Below, piece after piece: positions 18,058-25,471 of a stretch of DNA of 64,000 nucleotides. This stretch comes from Comamonas testosteroni (GTDB lineage: Bacteria > Pseudomonadota > Gammaproteobacteria > Burkholderiales > Burkholderiaceae_C). The position numbers and the translations under genes are program-made. The DNA is taken from assembly GCA_008727115.1 (NCBI GenBank), contig CP044131.1, positions 1,302,001 through 1,366,000 on the forward strand, written 5' to 3'. Every line of letters begins with the position of its first letter. Position 1 is the first letter of the stretch. A model generated the notes under the pieces. That model was not told the DNA's origin. It ran no database searches and worked only from the letters and a program-made list of their open reading frames with translations.

Positions 18058-18133
18058 GCGGGAATAGCTCAGTTGGTAGAGCGATACCTTGCCAAGGTAT
18101 AGGTCGACGGTTCGAACCCGTTTTCCCGCTCCA
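18058..18133 (+). tRNA. tRNA-Gly (anticodon GCC), copy 4
   Basis: Same 76-base sequence as copy 1. The preceding hairpin is more degraded (CATCAGAAAGC). tRNA-Cys follows after 15 bases. Confidence 0.97.
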
Positions 18134-18148
18134 GGTTTTTGTGATAGC

Positions 18149-18222
18149 GGCGCGATAGCAAAGCGGTTATGCCCCGGATTGCAAATCCGGTTAGACCAGT
18201 TCGACTCTGGTTCGCGCCTCCA
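18149..18222 (+). tRNA. tRNA-Cys (anticodon GCA)
   Basis: This 74-base cloverleaf has acceptor GGCGCGA/TCGCGCC, anticodon loop ATTGCAAAT with GCA, T-loop TTCGACT and an encoded CCA. It is the last gene of the tRNA operon and is followed by a terminator at 18249. Confidence 0.96.
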
Positions 18223-18248
18223 GATTTCTTAAAGGAAATCAACAAGTT

Positions 18249-18275
18249 AGGCCTCCCAAGCGGGAGGCCTTTTTG
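18249..18275 (+). terminator. Rho-independent terminator of the tRNA operon
   Basis: AGGCCTCCC and GGGAGGCCT form a nine-base stem with a four-base loop, followed by TTTTTG. It lies 27 bases after tRNA-Cys. Confidence 0.88.
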
Positions 18276-18414
18276 TTTTCACACGCGTAAAACACCCTCA
18301 AAAACGCTGCTGACCGCGCAAAAGGTGCGGTCAAACCACGCATCACCTGCACTATTTGGCGGTGAGACGAGTACACTCCCGGCCTGTAAATTTATACAGC
18401 TGTTGGGGGTGTAT

Positions 18415-18858
18415 ATGGCAAGTGTGAGAGAGACGCGAACAGGTCGCTTTGAGCTGACGATCCGAAACAAGCTGCTGCCCAAGCCGGTGTATCTGTCTTT
18501 TGACACGCGTGAAGAAGCCGAAACCTATGGCAAGCAGTGCGACATGCTGCTGGCTGGTGGCGTGGTGCCGCCGAATTTAATCAATACCCATGTGCAACCC
18601 AAGGTGACTGAGCGCCTGCGCTTCATCATTGGCGCGTGGATAAATACAGACCAGCCCGCCAAGAGTGACATGGAGAAGCTGTGGCTGTTGCAGACCGAGC
18701 TGGGCAAGGTGCTGATTGCAGACATCACTTAAAAGTGGTCCGAAAATTGGGTGGAAAGCATGAAGCTCAATGTGAGCAAGAATTATGCGCTCAGCACTAT
18801 CCGCAAACGCATTAGGTCACTCGCGCACGGCATCGGCAGCGGCAGGCGGACGGTGTGA
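18415..18858 (+). pseudogene. Phage-type tyrosine integrase remnant, broken by an in-frame stop and truncated
   Basis: ATG 18415 begins MASVRETRTGRFELTIRNK, the arm-type DNA-binding domain of phage integrases, and continues to an in-frame TAA at 18730. Reading through the stop gives KWSENWVESMKL and then ALSTIRKRIRSLAHGI, which is the integrase core-binding (SAM-like) domain, before a TGA at 18856. The catalytic domain with the R-H-R-Y residues is missing. The remnant sits just after the tRNA operon, a usual integration target, so it may mark a lost element. The in-frame stop replaces one sense codon, a simple nonsense change. Confidence 0.8.
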
Positions 18859-19106
18859 TTTTGATAACTTGCTCGAGCTGCTGCTCCGTAGTCTGGCTTC
18901 CTACAACTGCAAGGATCGTGAAGAGATCGCGCTGGACCTGCAGCGAATCAGTGGCGGCTGCACTGGGTGTGGTTGCAGAGGATGCATGGCGATTTGATCC
19001 GGTCAATCTGCACACAGCAGCATGGGCTTGGTCGGACCCTAGATGACCGAGCCTGTAATTTCGTTGTCACAGTTGAGGTGGAGACTCCATCGCAAAGGAG
19101 CTATCT
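18859..19106. other. Region between integrase remnant and small peptide gene
   Basis: These about 250 bases have short open frames on both strands but none resembles a known family. They may be residue of the same decayed element. An AAAGGAG ribosome binding site at the end belongs to the next gene. Confidence 0.3.
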
Positions 19107-19199
19107 ATGACATATGTGGCGATTTTATTGGTGGCGCTGCTTGTTCTGGTCGTCTGTTCTGCGGTGCAGGACTTGGAGGATGGCCACATGCAAGGCTAG
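19107..19199 (+). CDS. Putative 30-residue single-pass membrane peptide
   Basis: ATG 19107 is preceded by AAAGGAGCTATCT, a strong ribosome binding site at good spacing. The 30-residue product is one hydrophobic stretch (residues 3-18, VAILLVALLVLVVCS) followed by an acidic tail (VQDLEDGHMQG). This is the layout of small membrane-regulatory peptides or type I toxins, but there is no recognisable family, and toxins of that type usually have a basic tail. The gene lies between two mobile-element remnants. The function is unknown. Confidence 0.5.
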   Translation: MTYVAILLVALLVLVVCSAVQDLEDGHMQG

Positions 19200-19623
19200 G
19201 GCCTGTTGAGCTTTGATTTTTACCTCATGTGGCTACGCAACAATCATCGCGGTGATGCGATATGTCATGACAGATGAACAGTGGGCTCGTATGAGCCCAC
19301 TGTGTTCGGGAAAGGTTGGAGTCCGAGGACGCGATGGCTCCAACAATCGACTCTTATTGGAAGCAGTGCTTTGGGTTGCACGAACAGGTAGCCCTTGGCG
19401 AGATTTTCCACCTGAGTTTGACAAATGGAGCGCCGTCTTCAAGCGGTTTCGAGACTGGGTCAAAGCTGATGCTTCTCAAAAACTGTTTGACGCGGTCAGC
19501 GATCAACCGGACATGGAATACGTGACGGTGGATGCCATGATTGTGCGAGTGCGCCGGCATGGACAGGGTGCAAAAGAAGGGGGCTGCAGGCTAGGCCATA
19601 GGTCGCAGTCGATCTTGAATTGA
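19199..19623 (+). mobile_element. IS5-family insertion sequence remnant (left part only)
   Basis: The start GGGCCTGTTGAG resembles the terminal inverted repeats of IS5-group elements. The transposase frame follows and breaks off near 19590. No matching right-hand inverted repeat or C-terminal DDE part is present; the sequence passes into a Comamonadaceae-like intergenic repeat at about 19620. The element is therefore inactive. Confidence 0.7.
19255..19623 (+). pseudogene. IS5-type transposase, truncated and frameshifted
   Basis: The frame from ATG 19255 (MRYVMTDEQWARMSPLCSG) carries the N-terminal domain of IS5/IS1031-type transposases, with VLWVARTGSPWRDFPPEF and the first part of the catalytic core, YVTVDAMIVRVRRHGQGAK, whose Asp is the first DDE residue. 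After GAK the usual QAIGRSRGG motif is found in another frame (AIGRSRS at about 19596-19616), showing a frameshift before the truncation. The second and third catalytic acidic residues are absent. Confidence 0.75.
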
Positions 19624-19837
19624 TAGCTGCTTACGCTTTCTGCGTAAGGGCTTAAGCTTATTTTTATTCAATATTTACCGAGATGTGCTGCCAGCTCTTC
19701 TGCTTTGCGATGGGGGAAAGCTGTGCCTGGCCTGAAGAGCCTTGCTTTATGCGGTAAGTTCCCAGCCACTGTCCAAGAGTGTGTACATGCTTTGTGGACG
19801 AAAAGTGTTGTGGAATTTGTCTTGAAAGGTGCCCATC

Positions 19838-20635
19838 GTGCACAAGCGTTCTTTGATTGCGGCGTTCGCCGCCGCGGCCCTGCTGCCCGCCGTTTCTCTA
19901 GTGCAGGCCCAGGATCTGAAAGTTACCATCGGAGTCACCGCTGGTCCCCACGCTCAGATTGCCGAAGTGGCCAAGCAGGTGGCCGCCAAGCAGGGCCTGA
20001 AGGTCAAGCTGGTGGAGTTTGGTGATTTCATCCAGCCCAATGCGGCGCTGTCTACTGGCGATATCGACGCCAATATTTATCAGCACCAGCCCTTCCTCGA
20101 TGCCCAGAACAAGGACCGTGGTTACAAGCTGGTGCCGGTGGCCAAAGCGGTGAACCAGCAAATGGGCGTGTATTCCAAAAAGATCAAAAACCTGGCCGAC
20201 CTCAAGAGCGGCGCACGCGTTGGTATTCCCAACGACCCGACCAATGGCTCGCGCGCCTTGATGGTGCTGGCCAAGCAAGGGGTGATCACGCTCAAGGCCA
20301 ATGCCGGTGCACGCGCTTCGGTGCTGGACATCACGGCCAACCCCAAGAAGCTTAAGTTCATCGAACTGGAAGCGGCTCAGCTGGCCCGTGCACTTGACGA
20401 TCTGGATGCGGGTGCCGTCAACAGCAGTTATGCAGTGGCGGCCGGTCTGTCGCCCCAGGCTGATTCGCTGGCGCTGGAATATGTGAACACGCCTTATGTG
20501 ACCGTGCTCATCGTCACGCGCGCCGGTCATGAGCAGGACAAGGGCCTGCAAGCCTTTGTGAAAGCCTATCAGTCGCCCGAGGTCAAAGCCTTTATCGACA
20601 AGACTTTCAAGGGCGCTTATACAACCGCCTGGTGA
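19838..20635 (+). CDS. MetQ/NlpA-family ABC transporter substrate-binding protein
   Basis: This 265-residue periplasmic binding protein has a signal peptide (residues 1 to about 24, ending VQAQ) and the NlpA/MetQ fold (TIGVTAGPHAQI, then IDANIYQHQPFLD near 71-83). Family members usually bind methionine. Here the lipobox cysteine is missing, so the protein should be soluble in the periplasm. GTG 19838 was chosen because GAAAGG lies eight bases upstream; an in-frame GTG at 19829 overlaps that site. No metN or metI lies nearby, so the ABC and permease partners must be elsewhere. The stop overlaps the next gene. Confidence 0.8.
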   Translation: MHKRSLIAAFAAAALLPAVSLVQAQDLKVTIGVTAGPHAQIAEVAKQVAAKQGLKVKLVEFGDFIQPNAALSTGDIDANIYQHQPFLDAQNKDRGYKLVPVAKAVNQQMGVYSKKIKNLADLKSGARVGIPNDPTNGSRALMVLAKQGVITLKANAGARASVLDITANPKKLKFIELEAAQLARALDDLDAGAVNSSYAVAAGLSPQADSLALEYVNTPYVTVLIVTRAGHEQDKGLQAFVKAYQSPEVKAFIDKTFKGAYTTAW

Positions 20636-21738
20636 TGCCCATGACTTTGCCTTTTAATGCATTGCAAGCCGATCTCTTCGAGCGGGCCAAGGCCTTGCTG
20701 GACGAGGAGTGGCTGAGCCGCGACGCCGATCTGGCGCCGCTGCTGCCCGTGGTGCTGGCCCGTGGCGTGGGTCAGGACTGGCACAAGGCCGGCACGTTTC
20801 GCCATCATCTGGTCGGCGTGGCGCGCTCGCTGGCGCTGTGGCAGCAGCCCAAGGAAGTGCGCTTGCTGGGTCTGCTGCACAGCGTGTATGGCAATGCCTT
20901 TGTCGATTTGGTCAAGTTCGACGCCAGCAATGAGCGCGAGCACCTCAAGAGCCTGGTCGGCGAGCAGGCCGAGCATCTGGTCTATCTGTTCTGCACCATG
21001 AGCCGCACGCAGTTCGTGCAAAAGCTGCTGGCGGGCAATATTGCCGCTGACGGCAGCATGCAGATCGAACGCAATGGCCCCGAGCCGCGCGAGACCATCA
21101 CGCTGACTGCCTATGAAGTGGCCGCGTTTGCCGTGGTCAGCATGGCCGACAGCATGGAGCAGTGGTTCAGTTGGCAGGAAGATATCTACTCGAAATTTCC
21201 CGCCGTGGACAGCAGCCGCCAGCAGACCGTGCATTGGGCCGCATCGCTGTGGCCCGGCCCCATGCGTCCCAGCAGCCGCATGCTCAGCCAGATCAGCGGT
21301 CTGGGCCATGCGCTGCAGCATGCTGCGCTCAAGACGCAGTTGCCGCTGCCGCCCGTGTTTGCCAAATGCAGCCAGTTGCTGAGCGCAGGCAGCGAGGCTG
21401 CCGCCGTGGCGCTGTACTGGTCGGTGATTCAACTCGATCAACCCCTGGTCGACCTGGATGCAGCTACCGCTACGCTGGAGCAGGCTGTGGCGCTCAATCC
21501 CTGGGTGGGCGAGCCGCAAATGGTGCTGGCCCAGCTCTACCTCACGGCAGGCCGCAACGCTGAAGCCGTATTGGCCGCTCAAGGCGCGCTGCAGTGCTTT
21601 AGCAGCTGGGGCAATGCCTGGGACAAGCGCGTGCAGTGGGATGCCTGGATGGCCTGGGCGCGCATTCTGCTGCAGTCGGCCGAGCAGGGCAGCTGGCCCG
21701 CACGACTGGACAAGCTTAACAATATGGCTTTGCGTTAG
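20635..21738 (+). CDS. DUF6817-type (HD-like) protein with TPR-like C-terminus, coupled to the MetQ-like gene
   Basis: This 367-residue cytoplasmic protein shares one base with the upstream stop (TGATG). The N-terminal half has spaced histidines in FRHHLVGVARSLALW and LLHSVYGNAF (about residues 57-95), which suggests an HD-like metal-binding fold as in DUF6817. The C-terminal about 100 residues look like two TPR helices (TATLEQAVALNPWVGEPQM, then AEAVLAAQGALQ). Its function is unknown. Tight coupling to a binding protein suggests a shared substrate or sensing role, but that is inference. The start could also be ATG 20641. Confidence 0.6.
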   Translation: MPMTLPFNALQADLFERAKALLDEEWLSRDADLAPLLPVVLARGVGQDWHKAGTFRHHLVGVARSLALWQQPKEVRLLGLLHSVYGNAFVDLVKFDASNEREHLKSLVGEQAEHLVYLFCTMSRTQFVQKLLAGNIAADGSMQIERNGPEPRETITLTAYEVAAFAVVSMADSMEQWFSWQEDIYSKFPAVDSSRQQTVHWAASLWPGPMRPSSRMLSQISGLGHALQHAALKTQLPLPPVFAKCSQLLSAGSEAAAVALYWSVIQLDQPLVDLDAATATLEQAVALNPWVGEPQMVLAQLYLTAGRNAEAVLAAQGALQCFSSWGNAWDKRVQWDAWMAWARILLQSAEQGSWPARLDKLNNMALR

Positions 21739-21806
21739 TCGCTTATAGGTGAGGTCTGCGTGAAGGAGAGGGCTGCGTGCTTTCCTTCGTGAAGAATCAG
21801 ACCTCT

Positions 21807-22742
21807 CTATCCCCCAAAGGCCGAGGTCACGACAGAGCTCGGCCTTTTTTGCGCCGGAGTCGGCTGGCTGAGGCCGATGACACTGTTGCCTCCAATAGCC
21901 TTGAGGAATGAACCTGCCAAGAGGCTTTCACTGCGCTCTTTCATGCAATAGACATAAGTTGTGGTGCTGGCAGGGTCGCCAGCAATGCGCACAGCTCTGA
22001 AGCGCGGGTCTGCGATGAACTCCGCCTCAGACACGGCCCCAATGCCCAGGCCGCGAGCCACCGCCTCGCGTATGGCTTCACGGCTGCCGATTTCCAGCTG
22101 GGTGCGCGGCTTCACGCCTGCAGCCTGTAGCGCTTTCTCAATGGCTGTGCGCGTGGTGGATCCCTGCTCGCGCAGCAGCAGTGGAAGGCCGTTCAGCTCT
22201 TCAATGTTCACCTGCTCGCGGCGGGACAGAGGGTGGTCCACATGGGCAAACAAGATGATGGCGTGGCGCGCATATTCGCGCACCAACAGTTCGGGGCGTT
22301 CATGCAGGCCGGCCAGTACCGCCACATCGGTGGTGTAGTTCTCAAGGTCTTGCAGCACCTGCTGAGAGTTGCCCATGCGAATCGACAGTTTCATGCCGGG
22401 GTGACATGCGCTGTAGGCTGCGACCATTTCGATCACGTGAAATGGCCCCACGGCGCCGATCTTGAGCTCACCCTGGTTGAGCTGGCCCGAGTCACGCAGA
22501 AAGAACTCGGTTTCTGCTTCCAGAGCCAGGAGCTTTTGCGCGAGCGTCATGAGCTTGTGGCCCGCTTGTGAGAGCGTCATGCGATAGCCCTGCCGGTGAA
22601 AAAGCTCAATCTGGCTTTGTCGCTCCAGTGTGGCGATCTGGCTTGAGACCGTGGGCTGGCTCAGGCCCAGCGAGCGTGCTGCAGCGCTCAGGCTGCCTTG
22701 CTGGGCCACGGCGATAAAGGCTCGGTAGCGGGCGGTGCTCAT
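21807..22742 (-). CDS. LysR-family regulator, divergent from the phosphonate operon
   Basis: This 311-residue protein has an N-terminal winged helix-turn-helix (about 1-60, AAARSLGLSQPTVSSQIATLE) and a C-terminal LysR effector-binding domain. It is transcribed away from phnD with a 146-base intergenic region, the classic arrangement for a LysR regulator controlling its neighbour with a phosphonate or downstream metabolite as ligand. A GACA-N6-TGTC imperfect dyad near 22805-22819 is a possible operator. Its last codons form one arm of the terminator at 21816. Confidence 0.85.
   Translation of the reverse strand: MSTARYRAFIAVAQQGSLSAAARSLGLSQPTVSSQIATLERQSQIELFHRQGYRMTLSQAGHKLMTLAQKLLALEAETEFFLRDSGQLNQGELKIGAVGPFHVIEMVAAYSACHPGMKLSIRMGNSQQVLQDLENYTTDVAVLAGLHERPELLVREYARHAIILFAHVDHPLSRREQVNIEELNGLPLLLREQGSTTRTAIEKALQAAGVKPRTQLEIGSREAIREAVARGLGIGAVSEAEFIADPRFRAVRIAGDPASTTTYVYCMKERSESLLAGSFLKAIGGNSVIGLSQPTPAQKRPSSVVTSAFGG
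21816..21850. terminator. Bidirectional terminator between convergent genes
   Basis: Arms AAAGGCCGAG (21816-21825) and CTCGGCCTTT (21838-21847), with a T run after it on the plus strand. The left arm is inside the last codons of the LysR gene. It would end transcription of the gene finishing at 21738. Confidence 0.8.
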
Positions 22743-22888
22743 GCAAATGTCATCTCAAGGTTTGATCTATGGAAGCTGTCAAAACTGATTCTGAAACCTT
22801 CACATGACAGTCATATGTCGTCCCTAGCATTCACATCAACACAGCACAGAACGTGTTGCGAATGACAGAGATGCAAAGGATGAACTCC

Positions 22889-23764
22889 ATGACAATGAGC
22901 CGAAAAACCTGGCTGAAAGCCGCTGCCACCAGCCTGGCGCTGACCGTCACTTCTGGTGCACTGGCGCAGCAGCCCACGGAGCTGCGTGTGGGCCTGATCC
23001 CTTCCGAAGATGCGCAGGCCATGATGCGGGCCAGCCAGCAGGTAATGGAGCAACTGGCCGAGAAGACCGGCATGAAGGTCAAGCCTTTTGTGGCCAACGA
23101 TTACAACGGTGTGATCGAAGCCATGCGCTCGGGCAAGATCGATGTGGCTTACTTCGGTCCCTTCTCGTATGTGCTGGCCAGCCAGCTGGCGAATGCCGAA
23201 GCCTTTGCGATTCCCGTGGCCAAGAAGTCGGGCCGCAGCGCTTACAACAGCATCATCATCAGCAAAAAGGACAAGGGGCTGAGCACCGTGCCTCAGCTCA
23301 AGGGCAAGACTTTTGCCTTTGTTGATTCCAGCTCGGCATCGGGCCATCTGTTTCCCAAGGCCGGCCTCAAGGGCGACGGCATTGATACCGACAAGTACTT
23401 CTCCCGCGTGATCTTCTCGGGTTCGCATGACGCCAGCATCATGGCCGTGGCCAATGGCAAGGTGGATGCAGCGGCTGTTGCCGACCCCATCTTCCAGACC
23501 GCCGTGGCCAAGGGCCATGTCAAGGCCGAAGATTTTCAGATCATTTGGCGCTCCAAGGACATCCCCGAGTCGCCCATGGCCTGGCGCAAGAATCTGGATG
23601 AAGCCACCAAGAAAAAAGTAGCTGCCGCGCTGGCTGAGATCAAGGGACTGCCCTGGGGGGACCGTGGCGAGCTCAATGGCTTTGCGCCCACCAACGATCA
23701 GGCCTATGACGTGGTGCGCCAGACCGCCAAGGCGCTGAATCTGGATCTGGGGAAGATGAAATGA
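22889..23764 (+). CDS. phnD: Phosphonate ABC transporter, periplasmic binding protein
   Basis: This 291-residue protein matches the PhnD family. A signal peptide (residues 1 to about 27, ending GALAQQ) is followed by LRVGLIPSEDAQAM and the binding motif KIDVAYFGPFSYVLA. The later SSSASGHLFP loop binds the phosphonate group in E. coli PhnD. ATG 22889 was chosen because AAAGGA stands eight bases upstream; other in-frame starts from 22853 on are possible. Its stop overlaps the start of phnC, so it heads the operon. Confidence 0.92.
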   Translation: MTMSRKTWLKAAATSLALTVTSGALAQQPTELRVGLIPSEDAQAMMRASQQVMEQLAEKTGMKVKPFVANDYNGVIEAMRSGKIDVAYFGPFSYVLASQLANAEAFAIPVAKKSGRSAYNSIIISKKDKGLSTVPQLKGKTFAFVDSSSASGHLFPKAGLKGDGIDTDKYFSRVIFSGSHDASIMAVANGKVDAAAVADPIFQTAVAKGHVKAEDFQIIWRSKDIPESPMAWRKNLDEATKKKVAAALAEIKGLPWGDRGELNGFAPTNDQAYDVVRQTAKALNLDLGKMK

Positions 23765-24591
23765 TCAGCATCCGCAATCTGCGTAAAAGCTATGGCAGCA
23801 ATCATGTGCTGCATGGCATAGACATGGATGTGAAAGCCGGGGAGTTCGTGGTCATGCTGGGGTTGTCGGGTGCGGGCAAGTCCACGCTGCTGCGCTGCAT
23901 GAACGGGCTGAACCAGCCTGACAGCGGCACGCTGCAGGTGGGCGGCATCGACCTGATGCAAAAGCACTCCCGCCGTGAACTGGCCCGCCATGTGGCCATG
24001 GTCTTCCAGCACCACAACCTGGTGCAGCGCCTGTCGGTACGCAAGAACGTGCTGACGGGCCGTCTGGGTCAGGTGGGCACGTTGGCCTCGGTGCTGCAAC
24101 TGTTCAAGCAAAGCGATATTGCGCTGGCGGATGAATGCCTGCAGCGCGTGGGCCTGGCCCACAAGGCCGATGAGCGTACCGAGGCGCTGTCTGGCGGGCA
24201 GATGCAGCGCGTAGGCATTGCCCGCGCATTGGCCCAACAGCCCCAGGTGATCCTGGCCGATGAGCCGGTTGCCAGTCTCGACCCCAAGACCGCGCGCAGC
24301 GTGCTGCAGTATCTGCGCGAGGCCACGCGCGAGCTGGGCATTGCCGTGGTCTGCAATCTGCACCAGGTCGATTACGCCCGTGAATTTTCAGACCGTGTGG
24401 TGGGGCTGTCGCAGGGCCGCATGGTGTTTGACGGTACGCCGGATGCGCTGGATGAGGCTGCACTCAATGCCATCTACAACACCGACACGCAGCCGCAGAT
24501 TGCCGTGGAGAAAGACGCAGTGCTGACGGCACCCGGGGCATGGCTGCCCACGGGCATGCCGGTGGTGGCCACGGCAGGAGGTCTGCAATGA
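23761..24591 (+). CDS. phnC: Phosphonate ABC transporter, ATP-binding protein
   Basis: This 276-residue ABC ATPase has Walker A GLSGAGKST (about 37-45), signature LSGGQMQRVGIARAL (about 143-157) and Walker B VILADEP (about 163-169). It is closest to PhnC in the loop residues and sits between phnD and phnE with four-base overlaps on both sides. It powers import of the phosphonate bound by PhnD. Confidence 0.93.
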   Translation: MISIRNLRKSYGSNHVLHGIDMDVKAGEFVVMLGLSGAGKSTLLRCMNGLNQPDSGTLQVGGIDLMQKHSRRELARHVAMVFQHHNLVQRLSVRKNVLTGRLGQVGTLASVLQLFKQSDIALADECLQRVGLAHKADERTEALSGGQMQRVGIARALAQQPQVILADEPVASLDPKTARSVLQYLREATRELGIAVVCNLHQVDYAREFSDRVVGLSQGRMVFDGTPDALDEAALNAIYNTDTQPQIAVEKDAVLTAPGAWLPTGMPVVATAGGLQ

Positions 24592-25424
24592 GCAGCAACA
24601 CCTTGAAGCAGCCAGACCGCTGGCAGTGGATGGTCTCACGTCCGCAAGGCACGGGCGGCTGGCTGGGCTATGCCGCGCTCGCCCTGGCTATCGGCTGGGT
24701 ATTGCACTGGAGTGCAGGCGGTGCGCAGATGAGCTGGAGCGAGCTGGCGGGCGGCATGCCGCAGATTGGCGATTTTCTTTCGCGCTCTGTACCGCCGGAT
24801 TGGGACATCCTGCCGCGCTTGTGGGCACCGGCGCTGGAGACGATTCAGATCGCCATCTGGGGCACTTTGCTCAGCGTGATTCTGGCGCTGCCACTGTCGT
24901 TCATTGCGGCCAGCAATCTGCATGGCTGGAACTGGCTGCGCCGCATTACGCGCCAGTTTTTGAATGTGGTGCGCAGCATCAACGAGCTGATTCTGGCGCT
25001 GGTCTTTGTCTCGGCCGTGGGGCTTGGCCCTTTCCCCGGCGTGCTGGCCCTGGCTTTGCACGGCATGGGCATGCTGGCCAAGTTCTTTGCCGAGGCGATC
25101 GAGGAGATCGACGATGGCCCGCTGCAGGCCTTGCGCAGCGCCGGTGCCAGCCAGTTGCAGATCATTGCCTTTGGCGTGGTGCCGCAGGTCATCACGGCCT
25201 GGATTGCCGTGGTGCTCTACCGCTTCGAGGTCAATCTGCGTTCGGCCACCGTGCTGGGCATGGTGGGGGCGGGCGGTCTGGGCTTTGAGCTGGTGTCCAG
25301 CCTCAAGCTGTTTCGCTACCAGGAAACGGCCACCTGCATCATCGTCATCACGGTGATGGTGATCGCGGCAGACATGGCATCCAACTGGCTGCGCAGCCGC
25401 ATTCAGCAAGGAGCGCGCCACTGA
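24588..25424 (+). CDS. phnE: Phosphonate ABC transporter, permease
   Basis: This 278-residue membrane protein has about six hydrophobic helices and the permease coupling motif EAIEEIDDGPLQALRSAGAS (about 180-199), which contacts PhnC. There is a single permease gene; some organisms have two. The start codon overlaps the phnC stop (ATGA at 24588). It is followed after 47 bases by the alcohol dehydrogenase gene. Confidence 0.92.
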   Translation: MSSNTLKQPDRWQWMVSRPQGTGGWLGYAALALAIGWVLHWSAGGAQMSWSELAGGMPQIGDFLSRSVPPDWDILPRLWAPALETIQIAIWGTLLSVILALPLSFIAASNLHGWNWLRRITRQFLNVVRSINELILALVFVSAVGLGPFPGVLALALHGMGMLAKFFAEAIEEIDDGPLQALRSAGASQLQIIAFGVVPQVITAWIAVVLYRFEVNLRSATVLGMVGAGGLGFELVSSLKLFRYQETATCIIVITVMVIAADMASNWLRSRIQQGARH

Positions 25425-25471
25425 TCTTCAAGGCTGGATGTTTTCTTCAGCCTCTTGGTAACTCCTGAAAT

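Larger units (their letters stand above)
17658..18133 (+). repeat. Four tandem about 133-bp units, each a tRNA-Gly gene plus spacer hairpin
   Basis: tRNA starts at 17658, 17792, 17925 and 18058 give a period of 133-134 bases. Spacers share GGTTTTTAGAATCTG, CAGGTTCGCAT and a hairpin AAAGCGAAAGCTTT with a GAAA tetraloop, whose last base is the first base of the next tRNA. The spacers differ at a few bases near the hairpin's left arm, so the tRNA parts are better conserved than the spacers. The array probably arose by unequal duplication. Confidence 0.9.

Noticed and set aside
17658-18133. Repeat array as a CRISPR
   Set aside because: The repeated units are complete tRNA genes with related spacers; CRISPR spacers would be unrelated to each other. 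No cas genes are present.
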